A DNA stretch of 62,653 bases, from contig JAJEJA010000036.1 of NCBI GenBank assembly GCA_022828145.1, positions 1 through 62,653 of the forward strand, in the 5' to 3' direction. The first letter of the stretch is position 1, and every line of letters starts with the position of its first letter. The DNA is from Candidatus Poribacteria bacterium (lineage in GTDB: Bacteria; Poribacteria; WGA-4E; WGA-3G). Below are positions 28,648 through 38,022 of this stretch, in pieces. A program made the position numbers and the translations under genes. A model generated the notes under the pieces. The model made no database searches and was not told where the DNA came from. It saw only the letters and a list, made by a program, of their open reading frames with translations.

Positions 28648-29931
28648 ATTTTAAGCCGTTTTCGATCCATCTACCTTTTTAATCTCTTGTTGACAATTGC
28701 ACTTATTATTTTGTTAGGTGTATCAATCTCCTATTCCCAAGATGGTCTTGGCGTTATTAATGGGAAACTGACAGATAAGCAGACAGAAGAACCTGTCGGC
28801 AATCATAAATTAACACTCCATATCCATAAAGCAGGTGTTACGACACGACAAGAGACAACAACCAATAATAACGGTGAATATCGTTTTGAAGACTTAACGA
28901 TTGATTTCCAGACACACTACACAATAACCACAAACTATGACGGATTCGACTATGAAGAGAAGGAGATAGCACTTTCATCATTGGTGCCGAATGTTACTGT
29001 TAACATTGATTTTATGGGGTTTACTGATGATCAATCAGCTATACGGATAAAATCGTATACGATTGTCCTCGGACGCGCGCCCGATGATCATCCAGATGAT
29101 GGTGCTTTGTCAATAATGGAAGCAATTGATGTTGAGAACAGCAGTGATAAACTGTTTTTGGATACACATGAAACCGAAAAGGTAGGTATTTATCTCCCAC
29201 TTCCCGATGGATATGAAGGATTTGCTCCTCGCGAAACAGAGGCGTTGATGTTAAATGCCAAAGCGGACCATGCTATCTTCACCAAACCACTGCCTGCTGG
29301 TAGAACACAGATCGGATTCACCTATATCATACATGGAAAGGAAACGACACTTGATCTTTCTCGTTCAATGAGTTTCCATACAGATGAGATATCAATATAT
29401 GTGCCTGATGGTTTCAATCTTGTACCAAATCCGAAGCTTTTCACTGCGGTTCAACGTCTACCTATACATACAGCAATTTATACGATATATAGTACGTCAT
29501 CACCATTAGGATTTCCTGTCGGTAAGGACGTTGATTTGAGTTTAGAAGCAGTCAGGCCAGGTTCTGAAGTTAGGCAAGCGTCTAATGTTGGACAGTTAAT
29601 CTTCATTGCACTTGCTGCGGCATTGGCAGGAGGTTTCCTTGCCGCTGCTATTTTTACACTTCGATCTGCAAAAAATAAACCTATGGAAACAGATACTTCA
29701 CAAGACTTTCAGCATAATGTTGGGCAACATGATGCAGGGTGGTTGCGAAAACTAAACGATGCAGACCTTGAATTTGCACGTATGACACGTTTAGAGATCA
29801 TAACACGCCTTGACGAATTGCATGAAAATGAGGCGATATCTGATCGGGTATATAACCGATTGCGTAAAGAACAGACAGACCGACTTACAGAAATTCTTGA
29901 TATACGTAAAGGTCAAGGAATAGATGAATAA
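28648..29931 (+). CDS. Membrane protein with carboxypeptidase-regulatory-like domain; probable ATT start
   Basis: After a signal segment (LLLTIALIILLGVSISYSQ) comes a CarboxypepD_reg-like beta-sandwich (GKLTDKQTEEPVGNHKLTL to NNNGEYRFEDL), a beta-rich middle and one membrane helix (LIFIALAAALAGGFLAAAIF) with a charged cytoplasmic tail of about 75 residues whose last part, LDELHENEAISDRVYNRLR, resembles short helical tails of c-type biogenesis proteins. There is no ATG, GTG or TTG near a ribosome site: AAAGGAG at 28633-28639 is 8 bases before ATT 28648 in frame. The nearest TTG (28687) has no ribosome site and would cut the positive n-region. Function unknown; it is in the ccm operon and may help assemble or display heme proteins. 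Confidence 0.72.
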   Translation: MLSRFRSIYLFNLLLTIALIILLGVSISYSQDGLGVINGKLTDKQTEEPVGNHKLTLHIHKAGVTTRQETTTNNNGEYRFEDLTIDFQTHYTITTNYDGFDYEEKEIALSSLVPNVTVNIDFMGFTDDQSAIRIKSYTIVLGRAPDDHPDDGALSIMEAIDVENSSDKLFLDTHETEKVGIYLPLPDGYEGFAPRETEALMLNAKADHAIFTKPLPAGRTQIGFTYIIHGKETTLDLSRSMSFHTDEISIYVPDGFNLVPNPKLFTAVQRLPIHTAIYTIYSTSSPLGFPVGKDVDLSLEAVRPGSEVRQASNVGQLIFIALAAALAGGFLAAAIFTLRSAKNKPMETDTSQDFQHNVGQHDAGWLRKLNDADLEFARMTRLEIITRLDELHENEAISDRVYNRLRKEQTDRLTEILDIRKGQGIDE

Positions 29932-29952
29932 CCAAACTATTTGGGAAGAAAG

Positions 29953-30561
29953 ATGAATTTAGAACAGGAAATTGCTGATTTACTGGAAGATTTTGAAGAA
30001 TATGACGAAGATATCAGGGAAACCGCAAAAGAAGAGTTAATCGCAATAGGTGAACCTGCCATACCGCAATTGATTGACACACTTGCACACAACTTGTATG
30101 AGGTCGCTGATCAAGCAGCTGATGTCTTAGCAGCGATCGGAGAACCGGCAATACCACCACTCATGGATGAACTTGAGGATACAGCAAGACATCAGGCTTA
30201 TGCCATTGCGAGTACGCTTACCCGAATAGGAGAACCAGCAATCCCCGTTCTCTTAAAAGCAGCAACAAATCGAGTCAATGAAGATTTAAGGGAATATGCT
30301 GTTCGTGCACTCGGTGGTATGGGGACAAAAGCGACGAGTGCCATTCCCACACTCATTGAAGTTTTATCAGATCCAGAAGACGAAGTTAGAACTTATGCTG
30401 CCTATGCGCTATCTAAAATGGAAGCTGCAGCAGCAGATGCTGTCCCTGCGCTTATCCAAGCGCTTGAAGACGAGTCTGATCGGGTTAAACACCATGTCGC
30501 TTTTGCGTTAAATAAGATTGGAACTCCCGAAGCACGAAAAGCACTTAAGGGGTTTACGTAA
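29953..30561 (+). CDS. HEAT-repeat protein (PBS lyase HEAT-like)
   Basis: 202 residues made of about five to six HEAT-like units; GEPAIPxLxxxL recurs at roughly 34-residue intervals (GEPAIPQLIDTL, GEPAIPPLMDEL, GEPAIPVLLKAA), and later units read ATSAIPTLIEVLSDPEDEVR and AVPALIQALEDESDRVK. It would form a curved helical scaffold for protein contact; no catalytic residues are visible and no signal peptide is present. ATG 29953 is chosen because GGAAGAAAG precedes it. It lies 21 bases after the previous gene, whose function it might share. Confidence 0.88.
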   Translation: MNLEQEIADLLEDFEEYDEDIRETAKEELIAIGEPAIPQLIDTLAHNLYEVADQAADVLAAIGEPAIPPLMDELEDTARHQAYAIASTLTRIGEPAIPVLLKAATNRVNEDLREYAVRALGGMGTKATSAIPTLIEVLSDPEDEVRTYAAYALSKMEAAAADAVPALIQALEDESDRVKHHVAFALNKIGTPEARKALKGFT

Positions 30562-30575
30562 AGTAGGAGAAGACT

Positions 30576-31430
30576 ATGACTGAATTGAAACAAGAATATG
30601 AGAACATACAGCAAAAAGGCATCTCACGAAAACGCGCTAATAGCCTTGATGGCAAAACATGGTTGAAATATTCAGTATCGGTTTGGGATGATATTAGAAA
30701 AACAAAAGAAGAAATTGCACTGAAACATCCTGCAATGTTTCCTGTTACCTTAGCAAGTCGTCTTATTGAGTGTTTTACAAATTCCGAAGGTTCAGTCATT
30801 TTTGATCCTTTCGCTGGTGTCGGTTCTACACTACTTGCAGCAAGAGAATTAGGTAAACCAAGTATTGGATTAGAAATTTCACCAGAATTCGTACAAATTA
30901 CGCAAAGACGCTTAAGTCAATTGACACTATTTGGTGAAAAAACGGAGACAGAAATACATGCTGCTGATAGTAGAGAACTTTATCGCTATGTTTCCCAAAA
31001 CAGTGTGGATATGGTCATAACCTCACCGCCTTATTGGGATATACTACTGCAGAAAAGGACAGCAGATAATAAAGAACAACGGGACTATGGTGACACAGAA
31101 GCAGATTTAGGAAAAATTCGAGATTATGAAAAATTTCTGTTAGAACTTCGCAAGATTTTTGAGCAAGTATATGGTGTGATGAAATCTAAATGTTATTGTT
31201 GTGTTATCGTAATGGACATACGAAAAAAGAGCCAGTTTTATCCGTATCATATTGATATTGCACAATTGATGACTGAAATAGGTTTTATTTTTGACGATAC
31301 CATTATATGGGACCGAGCGCAAGAATATAACAATTTACGACCTTTAGGATATCCAAGTGTATTTCGTGTTAATAAAGTCCATGAATTTATCTTGATATTC
31401 CAGAAGCCAGTAGAAACAACTATATCTTAG
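30576..31430 (+). CDS. Orphan DNA methyltransferase (amino-methylase, motif order I then IV)
   Basis: 284 residues. SAM-binding motif I is DPFAGVGST at 77-85, and the catalytic motif TSPPYW is at 149-154, so the order is I-IV, with the KHPAMFPVTLASRLIECF region (50-67, motif X-like) in front. SPPY-type motifs occur in N4-cytosine and some N6-adenine methylases. The short segment after motif IV (about 155-284) may contain the target-recognition part. No restriction nuclease is recognisable nearby, although the next small gene is unexplained. It starts at ATG 30576 behind AGGAGAAG. DNA rather than RNA as substrate is inferred from the family. Confidence 0.82.
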   Translation: MTELKQEYENIQQKGISRKRANSLDGKTWLKYSVSVWDDIRKTKEEIALKHPAMFPVTLASRLIECFTNSEGSVIFDPFAGVGSTLLAARELGKPSIGLEISPEFVQITQRRLSQLTLFGEKTETEIHAADSRELYRYVSQNSVDMVITSPPYWDILLQKRTADNKEQRDYGDTEADLGKIRDYEKFLLELRKIFEQVYGVMKSKCYCCVIVMDIRKKSQFYPYHIDIAQLMTEIGFIFDDTIIWDRAQEYNNLRPLGYPSVFRVNKVHEFILIFQKPVETTIS

Positions 31431-31446
31431 AAATGGGACATATCAA

Positions 31447-31851
31447 ATGAGTTCAATTGAGGAAATAGACTATATTGATGCGGATGTTGCCTATCTGTTA
31501 GGTTTGATTATGGCACGCGGTAGAATATCTGAAAGCGGCGGCGTGAAGCAGGTCATTATCGAATTCCCCTATAGATCTTTAGAAGTTGATGGGTTTGCGG
31601 GCACTGTTCACACCAGTGACGCAATCAAACTCGGTTTACAGCAGATTCAGGAACGTGTTTTGGAGTTAACGGGAAGCGATGTCAGCATTGTTAGCGGTGA
31701 GAAAAGTGTCAGTCTTGTGTTACGTTTTCTGAGAAATACAATGGTGTGGAGAAATATCAGAGGCGTGATGTGCTGGAATACTATTGGGAAACCGGTAAAA
31801 TACCACGGCAAATTGTTGTCGCTCAGTGGGATAGGTCCGCAGCGAGCTTAA
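31447..31851 (+). CDS. Unknown 134-residue protein next to the methylase; LAGLIDADG-like N-terminus
   Basis: No family is firmly recognised. The segment DADVAYLLGLIMARGRISES resembles the first helix-turn of LAGLIDADG homing-type nucleases (YLLGLIxGxGxI). The ending is Gly/Ser-rich (SLSGIGPQRA), and only one such motif is present where a monomeric enzyme would need two. It starts 16 bases after the methylase stop and is probably on the same mRNA. It could be a partner of the methylase, a trimmed nuclease, or an unrelated protein. No frameshifted continuation is visible in the 225 bases downstream. Confidence 0.55.
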   Translation: MSSIEEIDYIDADVAYLLGLIMARGRISESGGVKQVIIEFPYRSLEVDGFAGTVHTSDAIKLGLQQIQERVLELTGSDVSIVSGEKSVSLVLRFLRNTMVWRNIRGVMCWNTIGKPVKYHGKLLSLSGIGPQRA

Positions 31852-31923
31852 TTAGGCATAACATGATAGGTGGCAGTGGAATATAGTTTTCAATCTCGCG
31901 GTCTAAAGTCTTAAAATAAATAC

Positions 31924-31952
31924 TTGAAAATGAAATGTTAATATGGTATAAT
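31924..31952 (+). promoter_or_regulatory. Promoter of the 2-oxoacid:ferredoxin oxidoreductase operon
   Basis: TTGAAA at 31924-31929 and TATAAT at 31947-31952 are 17 bases apart, with TGG immediately before TATAAT (extended -10). The mRNA would start near 31960 with a leader of about 117 bases. Confidence 0.72.
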
Positions 31953-32076
31953 TACATAAAGAAGATTATTAAGGAACGTACAAAAGGAAAATGACGAACC
32001 GAAATAAGAAGGTGAAAAAAATAATATAATTTATTCAAAGATTGAACATTGTTCTACATATTAGAAAGGAGTCAAG

Positions 32077-33873
32077 ATGGCAAAGTTTGATTTTGTACTC
32101 GCCATTGGAGGAACACCTGGACAGGGTATAAATACAGTAGGAAAGACCTTTAATCAGTTGTGTGCACGGAATGGGTTTTATACTTTTTCATACAGCGCAT
32201 ACCAATCAATTATCCGAGGTGGACATACCTTCCTTACCATCCGAATTAGTTCAGAACCAGTTGCCAACCATGGCGACGAGATTGACCTTATCATTGCCCT
32301 TGATAAAAACAGTTTAGATAAGCATATACCACACGTCAGACCCGGTGGTTCACTTGTCTATAACAGCGATGATGCAAAAAAACAACCCCCCGAACGAGAC
32401 GATATCCAATTATGTCCCATTCCATACAAAGAACTCTCCAAAGACATTGAAGATAGAAAATTACAAAGAGCATGTCTCAATACGTGTCTCCTTGGTGCAG
32501 CACTGCAGCTTGTTGATGCGGATTTAGATATGTTGGAAGAAGTCATTATCAACGCACTTCTCAAAAGGAAAGGGCAGGTAGTTGTTGATGCTAACATCGG
32601 TGTGGCAAATGCTGGATATGAACATGCCGCAAAACACTTCACACAATTTGATACCAAAATAGAGAAACAAGAAAAACCTCTCGCTTTTGCACAAGGAAAT
32701 GAACTCATGGCGATGGGGGGTGCTGCAGCAGGTGTGAAATTCTATGCCGCTTATCCAATGAGCCCGTCAACAGGTGTACTGCGCTGGATGGCGAAAAACG
32801 CGCGTGACCTCAATATCATGGTACGTCAATGTGAAGATGAAATCAGCGTCATTAACATGGTCATCGGGGCAGCACACGCTGGTGTGCGTGCAATGTGTGC
32901 TACTTCCGGCGGCGGATTCGCACTCATGTCCGAGGCGATCGGCAGTGCAGCAATGATGGAAATTCCGATCGTCGTTATTGATGTACAAAGAGGGGGACCC
33001 TCTACAGGTTTGCCGACTAAGACTGAACAGGGAGACCTCTGGCAGATACTCGGCGCAAGTCAAGGTGATTTCCCAAAAATCGTTGTCGCTCCCACTGGAC
33101 TGATTGATGGATTCAATACCATACCAGAACTCTTCAATCTCGTTGATAAATACCAATGTCCTGGAATGGTCCTATCAGACCTAATGCTCGGAGAAGGGTA
33201 TACAACCTTTGACACTGATCAGATCAAATGGGATCAGGAGATTGATCGTGGGGAGTTGATAACTGGGTTAGGACAGACAGAAGGTGAATACCTACGTTAC
33301 GAGATAACAGACAGCGGAATTTCACCACGAGCTATCCCAGGTACCCCTGGACACATGCACGTGGTCGCAACGGATGACCACACTGAAGATGGTGGACTCA
33401 TTAGTGACGAATATACCGATCCACATAAACGTAGAGACATCATGGAAAAACGACAACGAAAGATGGATGGTATCGTTAAAGAACTTCCACCACCGACCCT
33501 TGAAGGACCTGAAGACGCGGAAGTGACACTCATCGGATGGGGATCCACACACGGGGTAATCTCTGAAGCAGTAGAATTGTTAGATGGAGAAGGGATTAAA
33601 ACTAATCATATACAATTCAAATGGCTATACCCGATGGATGAAGATGCTGTAAACGAGGTATTGGAAAAAACAAGATACGCAATTATTGTTGAATGTAACT
33701 ATACCGGTCAATTTGCACGCTTCTTACGCGGAGAAACAGGCTTTAAAGCAAATGGACATATCCGAAAATACGATGGTGAGCCTTTCATGCCACACCATAT
33801 CGTAGATGGCACTCGTGAACTTCTCATCGGTAAGTCTGAACTATATGTACCGTATCAGGAAATAGTTGTTTAA
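32077..33873 (+). CDS. korA: 2-oxoacid:ferredoxin oxidoreductase, fused gamma-alpha subunit (KorA type)
   Basis: 598 residues. The first ~185 form the gamma domain (AIGGTPGQGINTVGKTFNQL, YSAYQSIIRGGHTF); the rest is the alpha (pyrimidine-binding) part with GNELMAMGGAAAGVKFYAAY, PMSPSTGVLRWMA, and RQCEDEISVINMVIGA. The gamma-alpha fusion is typical of two-subunit 2-oxoglutarate or 2-oxoacid oxidoreductases. It would oxidise a 2-oxoacid to the acyl-CoA and reduce ferredoxin. The beta subunit follows 17 bases downstream. Strong RBS AAAGGAG precedes the ATG. 2-Oxoglutarate as substrate is the likeliest but pyruvate is not excluded. Confidence 0.92.
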   Translation: MAKFDFVLAIGGTPGQGINTVGKTFNQLCARNGFYTFSYSAYQSIIRGGHTFLTIRISSEPVANHGDEIDLIIALDKNSLDKHIPHVRPGGSLVYNSDDAKKQPPERDDIQLCPIPYKELSKDIEDRKLQRACLNTCLLGAALQLVDADLDMLEEVIINALLKRKGQVVVDANIGVANAGYEHAAKHFTQFDTKIEKQEKPLAFAQGNELMAMGGAAAGVKFYAAYPMSPSTGVLRWMAKNARDLNIMVRQCEDEISVINMVIGAAHAGVRAMCATSGGGFALMSEAIGSAAMMEIPIVVIDVQRGGPSTGLPTKTEQGDLWQILGASQGDFPKIVVAPTGLIDGFNTIPELFNLVDKYQCPGMVLSDLMLGEGYTTFDTDQIKWDQEIDRGELITGLGQTEGEYLRYEITDSGISPRAIPGTPGHMHVVATDDHTEDGGLISDEYTDPHKRRDIMEKRQRKMDGIVKELPPPTLEGPEDAEVTLIGWGSTHGVISEAVELLDGEGIKTNHIQFKWLYPMDEDAVNEVLEKTRYAIIVECNYTGQFARFLRGETGFKANGHIRKYDGEPFMPHHIVDGTRELLIGKSELYVPYQEIVV

Positions 33874-33890
33874 TAAGGAGAATGAATCAG

Positions 33891-34778
33891 ATGGCAAGAA
33901 AAGAAAGACCTATCAAAGCTGCTCCTACAGCAAAAGATTACATAGGCATCAAACCCGATTGGTGTCCCGGTTGTGGTGATTTTGGCGTACTTAGTGCATT
34001 ACGAAACGCCTACGCGAAACTTGAAAAAGGACAACATGATCATCTCACCGTTAGTGGTATCGGATGTTCCTCCAATCTACCTGGTTTCATCCATACTTAC
34101 GGCATGCATACACTGCATGGTCGTGCACTCCCCGTTGCTACGGGAGCTAAGTTTGCAAATCACGACCTAAACGTTGTTGTGACAGGGGGTGATGGTGATG
34201 GCTACGGTATCGGTGGAAACCATTTCTTGCATACAATGCGGAAAAATGTGGATCTGCTCTACCTTGTGATGAATAATGAGACCTATGGACTTACTGTCGG
34301 GCAAGCCTCACCGACAACCCAAGTGGATGAGATTACTGACAGCACACCCTTTGGTAATATAGAAACACCGCTTAATCCCGTTGCAATGGCAATTGTTGGC
34401 GGTGCAACTTATGTCGCAAGAGCATTTAGTTCTGAGGGTAAAATACTTGCTGAATTGATGTATGAAGGAATGCGACATAAAGGGTTTGCTTTTATTGACG
34501 TCATCAGTCCATGTATAACATGGAAAGGCGATGAAATCTTCGATTATTGGAAGGAACGAGTCAACGCACTTGAAGATCATGACACTTCCGATAAAGCCGC
34601 TGCTCTTGCACAGGCAATTAAGACTGGACATGAAACGCAACTCGGGTTATTTTACCACGATACAAGTCGTCTCTCTCTGGATCAGATGGAACCTGTCCTG
34701 AAGGATGGTCCGATGGTAAGTCAGGCGATAGGCGTTACGCCTGAACAGGGTGCAGCTATACTCCAACGTATGATGTAA
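33891..34778 (+). CDS. korB: 2-oxoacid:ferredoxin oxidoreductase beta subunit (KorB type)
   Basis: 295 residues from ATG 33891 (AGGAG lies 10 bases upstream; ATG 33882 is too close to it). The TPP site is GGDGDGYGIGGNHFLH with MNNETYGLTVGQASPTT. The [4Fe-4S] ligands are visible as WCPGCGDFG (two Cys), GIGCSSNLPG and ISPCITW. It carries the thiamine diphosphate and the cluster that passes electrons to ferredoxin. It ends just before a strong terminator, so korA-korB is a closed two-gene operon. Confidence 0.93.
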   Translation: MARKERPIKAAPTAKDYIGIKPDWCPGCGDFGVLSALRNAYAKLEKGQHDHLTVSGIGCSSNLPGFIHTYGMHTLHGRALPVATGAKFANHDLNVVVTGGDGDGYGIGGNHFLHTMRKNVDLLYLVMNNETYGLTVGQASPTTQVDEITDSTPFGNIETPLNPVAMAIVGGATYVARAFSSEGKILAELMYEGMRHKGFAFIDVISPCITWKGDEIFDYWKERVNALEDHDTSDKAAALAQAIKTGHETQLGLFYHDTSRLSLDQMEPVLKDGPMVSQAIGVTPEQGAAILQRMM

Positions 34779-34788
34779 TGGATAGTGA

Positions 34789-34824
34789 AGAGGACAGGTT
34801 TTATGACCTGTCCTCTCTTTTTGT
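34789..34824 (+). terminator. Rho-independent terminator after korB
   Basis: AGAGGACAGGT (34789-34799) pairs perfectly with ACCTGTCCTCT (34806-34816) around a 6-base loop, followed by CTTTTTGT. The 11-bp stem with no mismatch makes this a convincing terminator. Confidence 0.92.
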
Positions 34825-34852
34825 CAACACATAACACCTGTTACCATATTAT

Positions 34853-35569
34853 ATGCGTCGTCTTACCACCTCTCAGATTTCAAAGCATTTCGGATATCGC
34901 AAAATCGTAAATGATGTTTCGCTGACTATTAACTCAGGTGAAGTCGTTGCCATTTTTGGACCAAACGGGGCTGGTAAAACCACGCTCATAAAGATATTAG
35001 CAACACTCCTCAGACCAACTTCTGGAACAATTGATATAGAAAATATAGACGCAATCGCTGAATATGCAAAAGTCCGACACTTCTTGGGAGTCGTTATTCA
35101 TGAACATTTAGCTTATCCTGCATTTACACCGTTTGAAAATCTCAAATTCTTTGGACAGATGTATGGCATCAATGACTTAGAAGCACGTTGTAATACACTT
35201 CTTAATGAGGTCGGGTTAAGTCGCTTTATACATGAACCTTTGCACATCTTTTCACGTGGCATGACGCAACGGTTTATGATAGCAAAGGCACTCCTTCATA
35301 ATCCCTTAATACTTTTACTTGATGAACCTTTTTCAGGACTTGATACGTCGGCAAGGCAGTTTGTGATGGATAGAATCGCACAGGAGCAGGAGAAAGGTAA
35401 AGCAACCCTTATCACAACGCACAATACAGAATTAGGGTATCATATAGGAACAAGATTTCATTTTATGATAGATGGGACATTAGAAGAGAGCATAGATAAA
35501 GACGATATATCGGAAGATACGTTATTGCAGAAGTATCAGGATAGGTTAATAGAATCCGGAACAAACTGA
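34853..35569 (+). CDS. ccmA: Heme exporter ATP-binding protein CcmA
   Basis: 238-residue ABC ATPase: Walker A FGPNGAGKTT (about 38-47), Q-loop region, signature FSRGMTQRF, Walker B LLLLDEPFSGLD and switch His TTHN. The signature SRGMTQR and pairing with the CcmB-type permease 7 bases downstream identify CcmA. CcmAB powers heme release from CcmE. It is separated from ccmE-F-H by about 6 kb. No ribosome site stands out before the ATG, which lies close behind the korB terminator. Confidence 0.88.
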   Translation: MRRLTTSQISKHFGYRKIVNDVSLTINSGEVVAIFGPNGAGKTTLIKILATLLRPTSGTIDIENIDAIAEYAKVRHFLGVVIHEHLAYPAFTPFENLKFFGQMYGINDLEARCNTLLNEVGLSRFIHEPLHIFSRGMTQRFMIAKALLHNPLILLLDEPFSGLDTSARQFVMDRIAQEQEKGKATLITTHNTELGYHIGTRFHFMIDGTLEESIDKDDISEDTLLQKYQDRLIESGTN

Positions 35570-35576
35570 GATAGAC

Positions 35577-36272
35577 ATGAAGGCACTCCGACAGATTGCC
35601 GCGTTGACTCGTAAAGACTTTAAACTACAGTTTCGTTCAAAAGAAACGTTGGTGTTGATATTCGTTTTCAGTATACTTGTTGTTCTTATATTTGCATTCG
35701 CTTACGGACAAGTATTCCCTACTGAGAACAGTGATCGTGCAAAGTTAGTCGCAAGTGTGCTTTGGGCAACGTTTGTATTCGCAGGCATCATCACACTGAA
35801 TAGGTCTTTTTCATTAGAACGGACACACGGAGCTTTACACGGCATAAGACTCACAGGTGTTGATGCAAGCAACGTTTATCTGTCAAAAGTTATAAGCAAT
35901 GTTGTCCTTCTCATGAGTCTGGAAGTCATCATAACACCTATCACACTTCAATTCTTCGACCTGTTTCATGCAGTAACATTTGGAGGACTGCTGACACTGT
36001 TCGGTATATTGAGTATTGGTACAATTGGATTCTGTGCAGTTGGAGTGCTATTGGCAGGGATGTCAACAACGACAAGCGGCGGTGAAAGTCTGCTTTCTGT
36101 TATCCTTCTACCTTTGGTGATACCTACCATTATGAGTGGAGCAAAATGCACCGTTTCTATACTAACGACTGGTGCAATGGAAGAGCCTTTTTGGTTGACT
36201 ATGCTAATCGTCTCAAGTCTTGTATTTTTCGCGTCAGCATACCTACTTGCCGATGTTGTCATTGAGGCATAA
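35577..36272 (+). CDS. ccmB: Heme exporter permease CcmB
   Basis: 231 residues with six hydrophobic segments. The N-terminal KDFKLQFRSKETLVLIFVFSILVVL and the periplasmic loop LNRSFSLERTHGALHGIRLT are family hallmarks. It is the membrane partner of CcmA and starts 7 bases after it. In many genomes ccmC and ccmD follow, but here eno comes next and no ccmC-like (WGxWWxWD) frame is seen in the window. Confidence 0.9.
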   Translation: MKALRQIAALTRKDFKLQFRSKETLVLIFVFSILVVLIFAFAYGQVFPTENSDRAKLVASVLWATFVFAGIITLNRSFSLERTHGALHGIRLTGVDASNVYLSKVISNVVLLMSLEVIITPITLQFFDLFHAVTFGGLLTLFGILSIGTIGFCAVGVLLAGMSTTTSGGESLLSVILLPLVIPTIMSGAKCTVSILTTGAMEEPFWLTMLIVSSLVFFASAYLLADVVIEA

Positions 36273-36311
36273 ACAGAATGATCGTATCAAAGATGAACGC
36301 TATAATTCTAA

Positions 36312-37652
<1,341 letters not shown>

Positions 37653-37667
37653 CCACAAGTCATATAC

Positions 37668-37970
37668 ATGAGACCTCGTTCTATGCGTATTTTTCGTGCA
37701 ATCCTACTTATCATCGCTTTAGCACTACTAATATTTAGCGTTAAACAGTTCATGAATGGATATAAAGATTGGCAGCACGCACTGATCGTTGAAGAAGGTT
37801 TTGAAGCAGAAATAAATGAACTTAAAGGCAAACGAGATAATCTAAAAAAGAGAGTTGAATTACTCAAGAACGACACGTTAACCAAAGAACGTCTCGTAAG
37901 GAAAAGATTCGGATATGTGAAACCGGGAGAAATAAAGATCAAAATTACAAAACCTATTCCTCCTGAATAA
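37668..37970 (+). CDS. ftsB: FtsB/DivIC-like septum formation initiator protein
   Basis: 100 residues from ATG 37668: short basic N-terminus, one membrane helix (AILLIIALALLIFSV) and an extracytoplasmic coiled coil (FEAEINELKGKRDNLKKRVE) ending LTKERLVRKRFGYVKPGE, the phrase typical of the family. Such proteins bridge the division proteins FtsL and FtsQ. Position after eno agrees. The upstream GTG (37644) lies in a mobile-looking repeat and is rejected. No strong ribosome site is visible before the ATG. Confidence 0.8.
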   Translation: MRPRSMRIFRAILLIIALALLIFSVKQFMNGYKDWQHALIVEEGFEAEINELKGKRDNLKKRVELLKNDTLTKERLVRKRFGYVKPGEIKIKITKPIPPE

Positions 37971-38022
37971 TCTGACTGAATTCATAGTCACATCAATTCC
38001 TCAAAATATGTAGGGTAATCTC

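Noticed and set aside
32767..33552. Minus-strand open frames inside korA
   Set aside because: They are shadows of a strongly conserved oxidoreductase coding region.
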